Assembly: GCA_900473415.1 (NCBI GenBank)
Contig: UCLR01000045.1
Location: 253,618-317,617, forward strand
Source of the DNA: Hyphomicrobiales bacterium
GTDB lineage: Bacteria; Pseudomonadota; Alphaproteobacteria; Rhizobiales; Beijerinckiaceae
Direction of reading: 5' to 3'
DNA: 64,000 nucleotides
Both the position numbers and the translations under genes were made by a program. This document shows, piece after piece, positions 41,530 to 51,200 of this stretch. The notes under the pieces are model-generated. The model did no database searches. It was not told the origin of the DNA and saw only the letters and a program-made list of their open reading frames with translations. The stretch's first letter is position 1. Each line of letters begins with the position of its first letter.

Positions 41530-41530
<1 letters not shown>
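40631..41530 (-). CDS. livG: LivG, branched-chain amino-acid ABC transporter ATPase
   Basis: The 299-residue ABC ATPase has Walker A GPNGAGKTTVFNCITG, signature-like LPYGDQRRLEIARAM and Walker B PVLLCLDEPAAGLNP. A ~45-residue insert between Walker A and the Q-loop (HPFPETSEMIARTTANGL onward) is normal for LivG. The C-terminus is acidic (EEVEEVEAEVG). Its start overlaps the livM stop by one base. Confidence 0.95.
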
Positions 41531-42933
<1,403 letters not shown>

Positions 42934-42937
42934 CGCT

Positions 42938-43861
42938 TCAGACCTTCTCGACCTCAGGCCGGCCGAGGATGCCCGACGGCATGAAGACCAACACGATCGC
43001 CAGAATGCTGAATGCGGCGACGTCCTTGTAGTCGATGGTGAAGTAGGCCGACCACATGACCTCGATCAGACCGATCAGCAGCCCGCCGATCACGGCGCCC
43101 GGCAGCGAGCCGATGCCGCCCAGCACAGCCGCGGTGAAGGCCTTGACGCCAGGCGTGAAGCCGTCGGCGAAGTTCACGACGCCATAGAGGACGAGGTACA
43201 TCACGCCAGCCACCGCCGCGAGCGCCGCGCCCATCACGAAGGTGATCGAGATGGTGCGGTCGACGTCGATGCCGAGCAGGGAGGCCATCTTGCGGTCCTG
43301 CTCGCAGGCGCGCTGCGCCCGGCCGAGCGGGGTCCGCTGGACGATGTACCAGAAGGCGGCGAGCAGGATCGCCGTCGTGAAGATGATGACGATCTGCTTG
43401 TAGGAGATCTGCACCGAATAGGTGGCGCTCTCGATCAGCGTAATCGACTGGTTCAGCAGCGGCGGGATGGACTTGTTGCGCGGGCCCTGCACGACCTGCA
43501 CGAAGTTCACCAGGAAGATCGACATGCCGATCGCCGAGATCAGCGGCGCGAGGCGAAAGGAGCCGCGCAACGGCCGGTAGGCGACGCGCTCGATCGTCCA
43601 GTTCCAGAGCGAGGTGAAGAACATCGCCAGCGCCAGCACCAGGACGAGAGCCAGCAGGATCATGCCGGCGCTGGTGCCGAGCACCGCCGTAATCAGCATG
43701 AAGAAGATCAGCGCGATGAAGGCGGACAGCATGAAGATGTCGCCGTGGGCGAAGTTCACCATGCCGATGATGCCGAAAACCATCGTGTATCCGATGGCGA
43801 TGAGACCGTAGATCGATCCCAGTGTCAGCCCGTTGATGAGCTGCTGCAGGAATACTTCCAT
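42938..43861 (-). CDS. livH: LivH, branched-chain amino-acid ABC transporter permease
   Basis: The 307-residue permease starts MEVFLQQLINGLTLGSIYGL (ATG 43861) and has FGIIGMVNFAHGDIFMLSAF, the EAA loop TPLGRAQRACEQDRKMASLLGID and the C-terminal GLIEVMWSAYF. It is the first gene of the operon livH-livM-livG-livF-orf-SBP. A 267-bp divergent gap separates it from the periplasmic hydrolase gene and must carry the operon promoter. A longer start at 43921 is not supported. Confidence 0.95.
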   Translation of the reverse strand: MEVFLQQLINGLTLGSIYGLIAIGYTMVFGIIGMVNFAHGDIFMLSAFIALIFFMLITAVLGTSAGMILLALVLVLALAMFFTSLWNWTIERVAYRPLRGSFRLAPLISAIGMSIFLVNFVQVVQGPRNKSIPPLLNQSITLIESATYSVQISYKQIVIIFTTAILLAAFWYIVQRTPLGRAQRACEQDRKMASLLGIDVDRTISITFVMGAALAAVAGVMYLVLYGVVNFADGFTPGVKAFTAAVLGGIGSLPGAVIGGLLIGLIEVMWSAYFTIDYKDVAAFSILAIVLVFMPSGILGRPEVEKV

Positions 43862-44128
43862 TGACGACGCCGACCCCTCGAACCAGCTCCCGTTCTCGTC
43901 AACGGCATGACGCCGATGCATGCGGGATGCGATTGCCTTGCAGAGCTACCAACGGCTTGCGGCGACGACAATCACCTCATGGCAAGTTCCTGTCAAAAGC
44001 AATCTCGTCCTATTTGCACTCGAAATGGGCAGAAGACTTTGCGGCGCCGCGGTGTTTTGGCGCAAGATGGTTGTGGACTGGGCATGCGCAAACGGGCGAT
44101 GATCGTTGTCCGGACGGGGGATCGGTCG

Positions 44129-45043
44129 ATGCGTCGTTTTCTCTTGGGTGCGCTCGGCGCACTGATGATCGCGCTGCCCGCCGCCGCGCAGGTGCATCCG
44201 TTTCCGGCGAACTTCCAGACCCGGACCGTCCAGGCTGGCGAGGCGGAGCTGCATGTCCGGGTCGGCGGGCAGGGGCCGGCGGTCGTCCTGATCCATGGCT
44301 TTGGCGACACGGGCGATATGTGGGCTCCGCTTGCCGCCGATCTGGCGCGCGACCACCGTGTCGTCGTTCCCGACCTGCGCGGCATGGGCCTGTCCTCGCT
44401 TCCGGCCGGCGGCTACGACAAGCGCACACAGGCTGGCGACATCCGTGCCGTGCTAGCCGCGCTGGACATCGACCGGGCGGCCATCATCGGCCATGACATC
44501 GGCACCATGGTCGCCTACGCCTATGCTGTCCGTTATCCGGACAAGACGGAGACGCTCACGGTGATGGACGCGCCGGTGCCCGGCGTGCCGCCCTGGGACG
44601 CGATCGTGCGCAATCCGCTTCTCTGGCATTTCGATTTCGGCGGCCCGGATGCGGAGCGGCTCGTCGCCGGTCGCGAACGCATCTATCTGGACCGCTTCTG
44701 GAACGAATTCGCCGCCGATCCCTCCAAGATCGACGAAGCCACGCGCCAGCACTATGCCGCACTCTATGCGCGGCCGGGCGGAATGCGCGCGGCCTTCGCG
44801 CAGTTCAGGTCGATCCGGCAGGACGCCGAAGACAATGCCAGGACGTTGACGCCGAAGCTGGCGATGCCGGTGCTCGCGATCGGAGGGGAGAAATCCTTCG
44901 GCGCGGGCGAGGCGGCCGTGATGCGCAACGCGGCGAACGACGTCACCGAGGTCGTGATCGCCAATTCCGGGCACTGGCTCATGGAGGAACAGCCGGCCGC
45001 GACCATCGCCGCGGTCCGTGCCTTCCTCAATCGCAGCCACTGA
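44129..45043 (+). CDS. Exported alpha/beta hydrolase with Asp nucleophile (epoxide-hydrolase/dehalogenase-like)
   Basis: The 304-residue protein has a signal peptide MRRFLLGALGALMIALPAAAQ. The hydrolase core has VVLIHGFGDTGDMWAPL (oxyanion region), the nucleophile elbow IIGHDIGTMVAYAYA with Asp in place of Ser, as in epoxide hydrolases and haloalkane/fluoroacetate dehalogenases, and a C-terminal NSGHWLMEEQP with the catalytic His. ATG 44129 was chosen for the signal peptide; longer frames extend upstream without support. Divergent from livH and next to the hydroxyproline locus, but no clear link. Confidence 0.85.
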   Translation: MRRFLLGALGALMIALPAAAQVHPFPANFQTRTVQAGEAELHVRVGGQGPAVVLIHGFGDTGDMWAPLAADLARDHRVVVPDLRGMGLSSLPAGGYDKRTQAGDIRAVLAALDIDRAAIIGHDIGTMVAYAYAVRYPDKTETLTVMDAPVPGVPPWDAIVRNPLLWHFDFGGPDAERLVAGRERIYLDRFWNEFAADPSKIDEATRQHYAALYARPGGMRAAFAQFRSIRQDAEDNARTLTPKLAMPVLAIGGEKSFGAGEAAVMRNAANDVTEVVIANSGHWLMEEQPAATIAAVRAFLNRSH

Positions 45044-45093
45044 AGCGCCCAGCGCGGGGCGGGCGCTCGCGGCGATCGCCGCGGATCCTGGCG

Positions 45094-46104
45094 TTATGTC
45101 CTGTCTGCCACCAGGAAGCCGTGCGCCAGCGGGTCGCGGTCGTCGATGAAGATCGTGTTGTAGCCCGTCATGCGCGCCCAGCCCTCGATCGAGGGGATGA
45201 TCGCCTCGTGGTTGCCGACCTTGGCGGCAGCTTCGACGCGACCGCGGAAGAGCGTGCCGATGATGCTCTCATGGACAAAGTCGTCGCCGACCTTGAGCTT
45301 TCCCTTCGCTGCCCATTGCGCCATCCGCGAGGAGGTGCCGGTGCCGCAGGGCGAACGGTCGAGCGCCTTGTCGCCGTAGAACACGGCGTTGCGGGCATGG
45401 GCGTCGGGCTTGGTCGGCTTGCCGGTCCAGAGGATGTGGGAGAGGCCCTTGATCGCCTCGTTCTCCGGGTGGACGAATTCGTACTTGGCGTTGAGCGCGG
45501 CGCGCAGTTTCGGGCTCCAGCGCAGCAGGTCGGACGGGTTGACGTCGGCGATGTCGTTGATCGCGGTTTGCGGATCGACGATCGCATAGAAATTGCCGCC
45601 ATAGGCGACATCGACCGTGATCGTGCCCAGCCCCTCGACCTCGGCGGTCAGGTCCGTGGCGTGGAGATAGGAGGCGATGTTGGTGATGCGGACGCTGTCG
45701 ACATAGGGGCCGTTGCGCGTATAGCGCGCCGTCACCAGCCCGGCGGGGGTGTCGATCTTCAGTACGCCTTCCTCGCGCGGCGTCACGAGCCCGCGTTCCA
45801 GCGCCATGGTCACCGTGCCGATGGTGCCGTGGCCGCACATCGGCAGGCAGCCTGAGGTTTCGATGAAGAGGAAGGCGATGTCGGCGTCCGGCCGGGTCGG
45901 CGGATAGAGGATCGCGCCCGACATCATGTCGTGCCCGCGCGGCTCGAACATCAGGCCGGTGCGGACCCAGTCGTATTCGGCGAGGAAATGGGCGCGCTTC
46001 TCGACCATGTTGGCGCCCTCCAGCCTTGGGCCGCCGCCGGCGACGAGACGCACCGGATTGCCGCAGGTATGGCCGTCGACGCAGAAGAAAGTGTGTGTGC
46101 TCAT
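45094..46104 (-). CDS. Proline racemase-family 4-hydroxyproline 2-epimerase
   Basis: The 336-residue protein has the two-domain proline racemase fold with both catalytic cysteines: Cys90 in GCLPMCGHGTIG and Cys253 in DRSPCGTGTSSRM, as needed for a two-base epimerase. The trans-3-hydroxyproline dehydratases of this superfamily replace one Cys by Ser/Thr, so the epimerase function is favoured. It would turn trans-4-hydroxy-L-proline into cis-4-hydroxy-D-proline. Its ATG overlaps the stop of the P-loop gene by four bases, and the D-hydroxyproline-type oxidase is upstream in the same operon. Confidence 0.9.
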   Translation of the reverse strand: MSTHTFFCVDGHTCGNPVRLVAGGGPRLEGANMVEKRAHFLAEYDWVRTGLMFEPRGHDMMSGAILYPPTRPDADIAFLFIETSGCLPMCGHGTIGTVTMALERGLVTPREEGVLKIDTPAGLVTARYTRNGPYVDSVRITNIASYLHATDLTAEVEGLGTITVDVAYGGNFYAIVDPQTAINDIADVNPSDLLRWSPKLRAALNAKYEFVHPENEAIKGLSHILWTGKPTKPDAHARNAVFYGDKALDRSPCGTGTSSRMAQWAAKGKLKVGDDFVHESIIGTLFRGRVEAAAKVGNHEAIIPSIEGWARMTGYNTIFIDDRDPLAHGFLVADRT

Positions 46105-46679
46105 GGCGTTGGGCTCGGGGGCTTAGGATCTGATTCAAGCGCTTCGGCGATGCGCTGGCTGAGGATGCCGGCGGCCTCTGCTGGGGCAAGCTCGGAGACG
46201 TCTAGCTCGACCAGTGGCAGCTCTGCGGCGCGCAGGAGCCGGTGATTGGCGCGCAGCGCGGCGAGGATCTTGGGGTTGGTCAACTTGTGCCGCTCGGCCC
46301 GGCCGGCTGCCGTGAGACGCTCGAGATTGCGCTCGGCATCAATGTCCAGAACGACCGCGACGAAGGGCGCGGCGCGCTCGGCAGCCAACTGGCGATACTC
46401 GTCGAAGACGGCGCTGTCGTGGACGTCGTCGGAGAGCGCGTCGGTGAAGATCAGGGCCGTCTGCAGCTCCATGCGCCGCAGATGATCGAAGATTGCCGAA
46501 CGCAGAGCGCGCCGCAGGGAGTGATGCAGCGGGTCGCGCCGGTCGAAGAGCGCATGGGCTGGATCGAGGACGCTGTGATTGTCGAGCAGCCGCGCGCCGA
46601 TCAGGCGGCTCAGCTCACGCGCGATGGTCAGCTTTCCGGTTCCCGGCCAGCCGTTGATATGGATGATGGGCCCCGACAT
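46101..46679 (-). CDS. P-loop kinase-like protein in the hydroxyproline operon
   Basis: The 192-residue protein begins MSGPIIHINGWPGTGKLTIA: a Walker A-like loop in which the usual Ser/Thr after Lys is Leu, followed by Thr, as in a group of small kinase-like proteins. Downstream come LLDNHSVLDPAHALFD, LIFTDALSDD and a possible lid region (ERLTAAGRAERHKL) and the adenine-base region. It resembles shikimate/chloramphenicol kinase-type P-loop proteins. Role unknown. It sits between the oxidase (7-base gap) and the epimerase (4-base overlap) genes, so a role in hydroxyproline use is likely by context. Confidence 0.8.
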   Translation of the reverse strand: MSGPIIHINGWPGTGKLTIARELSRLIGARLLDNHSVLDPAHALFDRRDPLHHSLRRALRSAIFDHLRRMELQTALIFTDALSDDVHDSAVFDEYRQLAAERAAPFVAVVLDIDAERNLERLTAAGRAERHKLTNPKILAALRANHRLLRAAELPLVELDVSELAPAEAAGILSQRIAEALESDPKPPSPTP

Positions 46680-46686
46680 GGCCGTA

Positions 46687-47919
46687 TCAGAACCGCGTCG
46701 GGCTGAAGGGCGCAAGGTCGATGGCCGGCGTCCTGCCGGCGACGAGGGCGGCGACGAGATCGGCCGTCACATGCGACTGGGTCATGCCGTAATGACCGTG
46801 GCCGAAGGCGTAGAAGACGTGGCGGTTGCGACTCGCCGTGCCGATCACCGGCAGGGAATCGGGCAGCGAGGGGCGGAAACCCATCCAGAGCCGGCCGCTC
46901 TCGAAGGCCGGCAGCCCGTCGATCAGGGTCGAGGCCTTGTCGTAGAGCCGGCGGGTGCGGGCGTGGTTGGGCGGTGCCTCGAGCCCGGCGAACTCGACCG
47001 CCCCGCCGATGCGGAAACCCGAATCGAGCGGCGTCGCGACGAAGCCGTGCCCCTCGAAGGAGACCGGGCGGGAGAGGGGACCGGCTGCATCCGGGAAGCT
47101 GACATTGTAGCCGCGCTCGGTGTCGAGCGGCACGGCATCGCCCATGGCGGCGGCGAGCGGCTTCGCCCAGGCGCCGGCCGCGATCACGACGCGATCGACG
47201 ACGCGCTGCCAGCCCTCGCTGCCGACCAGCGAGGGGCGCTCCCCGAGCGAGATATTGGTGACCTCAGCCTTCTCGAAGACGGCGCCGCGTTCCAGAGCCG
47301 CCTCGAACAGCGCCATGGTGAGCTGATGCGGGTCGCTGATATGGGCCGTGTCGGGGTGCCAGGCCGCGCCGGCGAAACGCGGCTTCAGCCCGGGTTCCAG
47401 ATCACGCAAATCGGTGGGGCCGATCATCTCGACCTTGATGCCGAAGCCGGCCTGCCGTTTCGCGACCGCGCGGGCCGCTTCGAGTGCGCCGGCGTCGCCG
47501 AAGACGTAGAGGCCACCTTTGCGGTGGATGTGGCGCGTGAGGCCGGTCTTCTCCGCCCGCGCCAGCCAGGCCGGCAGGGCACGCGTCTGCAGGGCGGCGA
47601 GCCCGGTGATGGAGCGCTCATAGGCCTGCGGGCGCGAGGCCAGGACAAAGCGCGCGAGCCAGGGCAGCAGCCTCGGCAGATAGGCCGGGCGGATGCTGAG
47701 CGGCCCCAGCGGGTCGGCCAGGAACCTGGGGACCTGACCCAGGACCTTGGGGCTCGCGATCGGCAGAATGTCGGTATGAGCAATCCAGCCGGCGTTGCCG
47801 CGGGAGGGGCCGAAAGCTGGCTCCCGGCTCTCGACCAGCAGCACCTCGTGCCCCTCGTCGAGGAGTGCATGAGCGATGGCGACGCCGACGATGCCCGCCC
47901 CGACGATCGCGACCTTCAT
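46687..47919 (-). CDS. FAD-dependent D-amino-acid oxidase, probable cis-4-hydroxy-D-proline oxidase
   Basis: The 410-residue DadA-type protein starts MKVAIVGAGIVGVAIAHALLDEG, followed by RGNAGWIAHTDILPIASP, GFRIGGAVEFAGL and HVFYAFGHGHYGMTQSHVTADLVA. Its position as first gene of an operon with hydroxyproline epimerase makes oxidation of cis-4-hydroxy-D-proline to pyrroline-4-hydroxy-2-carboxylate the best guess (inference from context). A longer frame to 48012 runs over the operator and was rejected. The divergent GntR gene starts 107 bases away. Confidence 0.87.
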   Translation of the reverse strand: MKVAIVGAGIVGVAIAHALLDEGHEVLLVESREPAFGPSRGNAGWIAHTDILPIASPKVLGQVPRFLADPLGPLSIRPAYLPRLLPWLARFVLASRPQAYERSITGLAALQTRALPAWLARAEKTGLTRHIHRKGGLYVFGDAGALEAARAVAKRQAGFGIKVEMIGPTDLRDLEPGLKPRFAGAAWHPDTAHISDPHQLTMALFEAALERGAVFEKAEVTNISLGERPSLVGSEGWQRVVDRVVIAAGAWAKPLAAAMGDAVPLDTERGYNVSFPDAAGPLSRPVSFEGHGFVATPLDSGFRIGGAVEFAGLEAPPNHARTRRLYDKASTLIDGLPAFESGRLWMGFRPSLPDSLPVIGTASRNRHVFYAFGHGHYGMTQSHVTADLVAALVAGRTPAIDLAPFSPTRF

Positions 47920-47957
47920 GACCGGGATCTTCCTCAGTTGCCGCCCTTCTTGGGCAA

Positions 47958-47985
47958 CTTGATATATCTCTATTGATATATCAAG
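47958..47985. promoter_or_regulatory. GntR-type operator in the oxidase-gntR promoter region
   Basis: CTTGATATATC and GATATATCAAG form a perfect 11-bp inverted repeat with a six-base spacer, 38 bases before the oxidase ATG and 41 before the gntR ATG. Position and symmetry fit a dimeric GntR/FCD repressor that controls both directions. Confidence 0.8.
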
Positions 47986-48026
47986 CTGAGGCAGAGCGAG
48001 GATCCTCGACATAGCGGGGAGGGAGC

Positions 48027-48716
48027 ATGAACCGGAAGGGGGCGGCCGATCCGGGGCAGCCGGACGACGGCGACGACGCTGCCGGCCACAGCCTAGCCGA
48101 GCTCGCCTATCGGCGGCTGGAGGAGGCGATCGTGACGCTCTCTCTCGAGCCGGGCGGGACGCTGACCGAAGCGCAGTTGATCGAGCGCGTCGGCCTGGGC
48201 CGCACGCCGGTGCGCGAGGCGCTGATCCGGCTGGCGCAGCATGGCATGGTCGAGGTGCTGCCGCGCAAGGGCATCCTTGTCGCCGACATCAACGCCATCG
48301 ACATCATGGCCGCGCTCGACGCGCGCGAGGTGCTGGAGCGGCTGGTCGCCTGCGAGGCGACGAAGCGGGCGAGCCCGGCCGAGCGCATCGGCATCATCGA
48401 GACGGCGCGCGCAATGCGGGAAGCGGCCGAGGCCGGCGACGCGGCCGGCTTCATGCGCGTCGACAAGGAGCTGGACGCTGCCGTCGCGGCGGCGGCTCGC
48501 AGCCCCTATGCGACAAGGGCCGTGGAGCCGCTGCAGGTGCTGATCCGCCGCGCCTGGTATCACTTCGAGCGGCGTGAGGACCTGGTCCCCTCCGCGCTGC
48601 ATCACGGTGTGTTGGCACAGGCGATCGCCGCCGCCGATCCGGCCGCGGCGGCGTCCGCGAGCGACGCTCTGATGCTGCATCTGCGCAAGGGCATGCTCGC
48701 CACGCTGGGAGCGTGA
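48027..48716 (+). CDS. GntR-family (FadR/FCD subfamily) transcriptional regulator
   Basis: The 229-residue protein has an N-terminal winged helix (SLAELAYRRLEEAIVTLSLEPGG, then ERVGLGRTPVREALIRLAQHGMVEVLPRKG) and an all-helical FCD effector domain with histidines and acids for metal or ligand binding (DALDAREVLERLVA, VLIRRAWYHFERREDL, ALHHGVLAQAI). It sits divergent to the hydroxyproline operon and upstream of a flavin-reductase gene, with an operator between. It likely responds to hydroxyproline or a pyrroline derivative (inference). Confidence 0.92.
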   Translation: MNRKGAADPGQPDDGDDAAGHSLAELAYRRLEEAIVTLSLEPGGTLTEAQLIERVGLGRTPVREALIRLAQHGMVEVLPRKGILVADINAIDIMAALDAREVLERLVACEATKRASPAERIGIIETARAMREAAEAGDAAGFMRVDKELDAAVAAAARSPYATRAVEPLQVLIRRAWYHFERREDLVPSALHHGVLAQAIAAADPAAAASASDALMLHLRKGMLATLGA

Positions 48717-48732
48717 CCGTGCTTTTCGATTT

Positions 48733-48751
48733 ATCTGATATATCTGCAGAT
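48733..48751 (+). promoter_or_regulatory. Second GATATATC site downstream of gntR
   Basis: The GATATATC core of the main operator recurs at 48737-48744, with ATCTGCAGAT overlapping its right side. It lies 107 bases before the flavin reductase ATG, so it may be a second, weaker binding site for the GntR protein. Confidence 0.4.
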
Positions 48752-48857
48752 TGCGGCTTTGTCCGGCCTCTTGCCGGCCGCGTCTGGCGTTCGTCAGGTC
48801 TTGCCTCTACATGAACGAGGATCGCGCCGAGCCCGGGCGCACCCGATCGACGAGCTG

Positions 48858-49376
48858 ATGACCAAGACCGTTCATCCCCTGCCGCCGGTGCCCGAGCGCC
48901 CGGAGCCGCCGGCTTTTCGCGACGCGATGGCGCAGGTCGTCAGCGCTGTCCATGTCGTCACGACATTGGGGCCGCATGGCCGGACGGGCCTGACGGCGAC
49001 GGCGATCGCCTCGGTCTCGGATACGCCGCCGACGGTGCTGGCCTGCATCGCCCGGACCAGCCGGACGCTGGCCGCCATCGAGGCGAGCGGCATCTTCTGC
49101 ATCAACACCCTTCCGGGGAACGACGCCGAGCTCGCGGAGATCTTCGCGAGCCGGCGCGGCATCAATGGCGAGGCACGCTTCCAGACGACGCGCTGGGGCG
49201 AACTCACGACCGGCGCGCCTGTGCTGCTCGACGCGGTGGCCGCCTTCGACTGCCGGCTCGTGTCGACGCAAGACATCGCTAGCCATCGCCTCCTCATCGG
49301 AGAGGTCGTCGGCCTTGGCGGGACCGGGCAGGGCGGCGGGCTGATCTATCGCAGGCGCCATTTCGGGGCGGTCTAG
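48858..49376 (+). CDS. Flavin reductase (HpaC/RutF-type FMN-binding domain)
   Basis: From ATG 48858 the product has 172 residues with the flavin reductase-like split barrel: RDAMAQVVSAVHVVTTLGPHGRTGLTATAIASVS, then TVLACIARTSRTLAAIEASGIFCINTL and the C-terminal GEVVGLGGTGQGGGLIYRRRHFG. It supplies reduced FMN/FAD to a partner monooxygenase. No flavin monooxygenase is adjacent. An upstream start at 48759 would add 33 residues. The stop overlaps that of the converging aconitase X small-subunit gene. A role in hydroxyproline use is possible by proximity only. Confidence 0.85.
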   Translation: MTKTVHPLPPVPERPEPPAFRDAMAQVVSAVHVVTTLGPHGRTGLTATAIASVSDTPPTVLACIARTSRTLAAIEASGIFCINTLPGNDAELAEIFASRRGINGEARFQTTRWGELTTGAPVLLDAVAAFDCRLVSTQDIASHRLLIGEVVGLGGTGQGGGLIYRRRHFGAV

Positions 49377-49801
49377 CTGAGTCGGATCACCCCCCCGGCG
49401 GAGATCGTGAGCCTGCGGCCGGCGAGCGGTTTCTGCTCGGAACCGGGCAGGCGGAAGGCCGGCGGTGTCGGCCAACCCATCTCGCGGGCGACGACGAGGC
49501 CGAGCAGCAGGATCGCATCCGGTGCGTCCATCAACAGTGCGGCCGGTGCCCGGCCGGCATGGATCACCTCAAGCAGTACGGCGGAGGCCGATGACGAGCC
49601 GATCGTTCCCGGCAGCGCCAGGATCGTTCCGGCGATGTCGCGGCCGCGCTCGGGGTGGCGAGCATCGATGATCCGCCCGGTCTTCGGATCGACGCCGCCC
49701 CAGAAGCTGATCGGAGCGCTCAGCGCCAGGCATTGGCCTTCCGTCGCGCCGCCGGGCAGGAGGATCTCGACGCTCAGCTCGAGCCTTGTCTTCAGATCCA
49801 T
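49373..49801 (-). CDS. Aconitase X small (swivel, DUF126) subunit
   Basis: The 142-residue protein is a swivel-domain (DUF126) polypeptide: ISFWGGVDPKTGRIIDARHP, the GRDIAGTILALPGTIGSSSAS block with the conserved serines, and DAILLLGLVVAREMGWPTP. It pairs with the large subunit, whose gene overlaps its start by ten bases. The two-subunit form is one of the known layouts of aconitase X; bacterial type II members are cis-3-hydroxy-L-proline dehydratases. Confidence 0.9.
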   Translation of the reverse strand: MDLKTRLELSVEILLPGGATEGQCLALSAPISFWGGVDPKTGRIIDARHPERGRDIAGTILALPGTIGSSSASAVLLEVIHAGRAPAALLMDAPDAILLLGLVVAREMGWPTPPAFRLPGSEQKPLAGRRLTISAGGVIRLS

Positions 49802-51051
49802 GCCTGTGCCTCCCTGACGAGGCGGCCAGCCACCGCGCTCTCGACGCATTCACCGAGCGAGCCATAGGTCACCGCGTAGCCGGTATTGCCGGGCGCGTAA
49901 TGGGCGAATTTGCCGGAATTGGTCATCAGCACCGCGCCATCCAGTTCCGGAAGGATCGGCGTGACGACGACGCAGGTGTCGACCACGAAGACCACGCCGG
50001 CATCCTCCAGCGCGCGCCGTCGGCTCGCGGCCTCGAGGGGCGCGAGGACATGGCGGCCGGTGTTGGCATAGAGCGGGATCGCGAGCCGGCGCCCGGCCAT
50101 CCTTCGTTCAACCTCGTCGATCTCGGCCAGCGAGAGATGCGGCGAGCCGATGGCGACCGCGTCGACGCGGTCGGTCTCGCCGGCGGTCGAAAGCCCGGCG
50201 AGCGCGGCTTTCACATCGGCAGGCGTCAGCACGATGCGTTCGCGCGGCGGGGCACCGCCCAGAGCCGTTGCCGCGTTCGGCGCCTCCGGCGTGACACCCG
50301 CGACATGGAAGAGGCCGACGCCGCCGGCGGAGGCCGCGGCCGCACCCAGCGCCTTGAGCTTGTCTTCGCTGGTGCAGCCCTGGAGGCCTTCGATCACGGC
50401 GACGGCGCTGCCGGCCGCGCGGCCGAGGATGGTGCCGAGAACGGGATAGAAGACATCGCTGCGCCGCAACTCCACCGAAAGGCCGGTGATGTCGATCAGC
50501 AGCGTCGCAAGGCGGTTCTCCGGACGGTGCAGGCCGTAATCGGGCGCGCGGCCGGCGATCGCGCAGGCGATGTCGAGGAAGTCGCCATAGCGGTTCGTGC
50601 GGGCGCCGAGCACCGAATTGCAGAAGACGACCGCGTTGGATTCGCCCCAGGCGACGTCGGTTCCCCGCGTTGGGCGGTGGCCGGCTTGGTATGGCGCGCA
50701 GGTCCAGCTTGGCTCGCAGCCCATCGCCTCATAGGCGCGCATCATCCGCTCGGCCATGTCCCACTCATGCGGCGGCAGACGGATCGCGGCGCAGCCGGCC
50801 GGTGCGAGCGAGCCGACATTGAGGCTGGCGCGCACCGCGACGCGCGCGCCACCGGCGACCAGCTTCTCGGCGAAGAGCGTTCCCGAATCGCCATGGTAGA
50901 GCGCGCCGTCGATATGGGCGGATGCGACCTGGATCAGGCGCGGCGCGCCCATCAGCCGGGCGGCCTCCGCGACGATCCGCATCGCCATGGCCGCTCCGTC
51001 TCCGTTCTCCCCCGTAGCGGCGGCGCGTTCCTCGGCGGTGAGCTCGAGCAT
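49792..51051 (-). CDS. Aconitase X catalytic subunit (probable cis-3-hydroxy-L-proline dehydratase)
   Basis: The 419-residue protein (ATG 51051 after AAGGAG) is the DUF521/AcnX catalytic chain. It has AHIDGALYHGDSGTLFAEKL, SWTCAPYQAGHRPTRGTDVAWGES, AVVFCNSVLGARTNRYGD, GCTSEDKLKALG and the C-terminal LMTNSGKFAHYAPGNTGY. Cys118, Cys144 and Cys360 are candidates for iron-sulfur ligation. The family has archaeal mevalonate and bacterial hydroxyproline branches; the neighbouring hydroxyproline epimerase and oxidase argue for cis-3-hydroxy-L-proline dehydratase. The product would be a pyrroline-2-carboxylate. It is divergent from coxG. Confidence 0.88.
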   Translation of the reverse strand: MLELTAEERAAATGENGDGAAMAMRIVAEAARLMGAPRLIQVASAHIDGALYHGDSGTLFAEKLVAGGARVAVRASLNVGSLAPAGCAAIRLPPHEWDMAERMMRAYEAMGCEPSWTCAPYQAGHRPTRGTDVAWGESNAVVFCNSVLGARTNRYGDFLDIACAIAGRAPDYGLHRPENRLATLLIDITGLSVELRRSDVFYPVLGTILGRAAGSAVAVIEGLQGCTSEDKLKALGAAAASAGGVGLFHVAGVTPEAPNAATALGGAPPRERIVLTPADVKAALAGLSTAGETDRVDAVAIGSPHLSLAEIDEVERRMAGRRLAIPLYANTGRHVLAPLEAASRRRALEDAGVVFVVDTCVVVTPILPELDGAVLMTNSGKFAHYAPGNTGYAVTYGSLGECVESAVAGRLVREAQAWI

Positions 51052-51200
51052 CGGTTCTCCTTCGCTGGCCGCATGGCACGGGGGGCCGCTTCCCCCTTGT
51101 GCCGACAGGGGCTTTGCGATCATGGATAGGGAACTGGATAGCCTTCGAGCCGCGCCGACCGCAACCGGGGTCGCGCGGTCCCACCGTGCGGGAGATGCCC

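Noticed and set aside
49786..51129. A 447-codon plus-strand frame opposite the aconitase X genes
   Set aside because: It covers both aconitase X subunits in antisense and has no recognisable motif.
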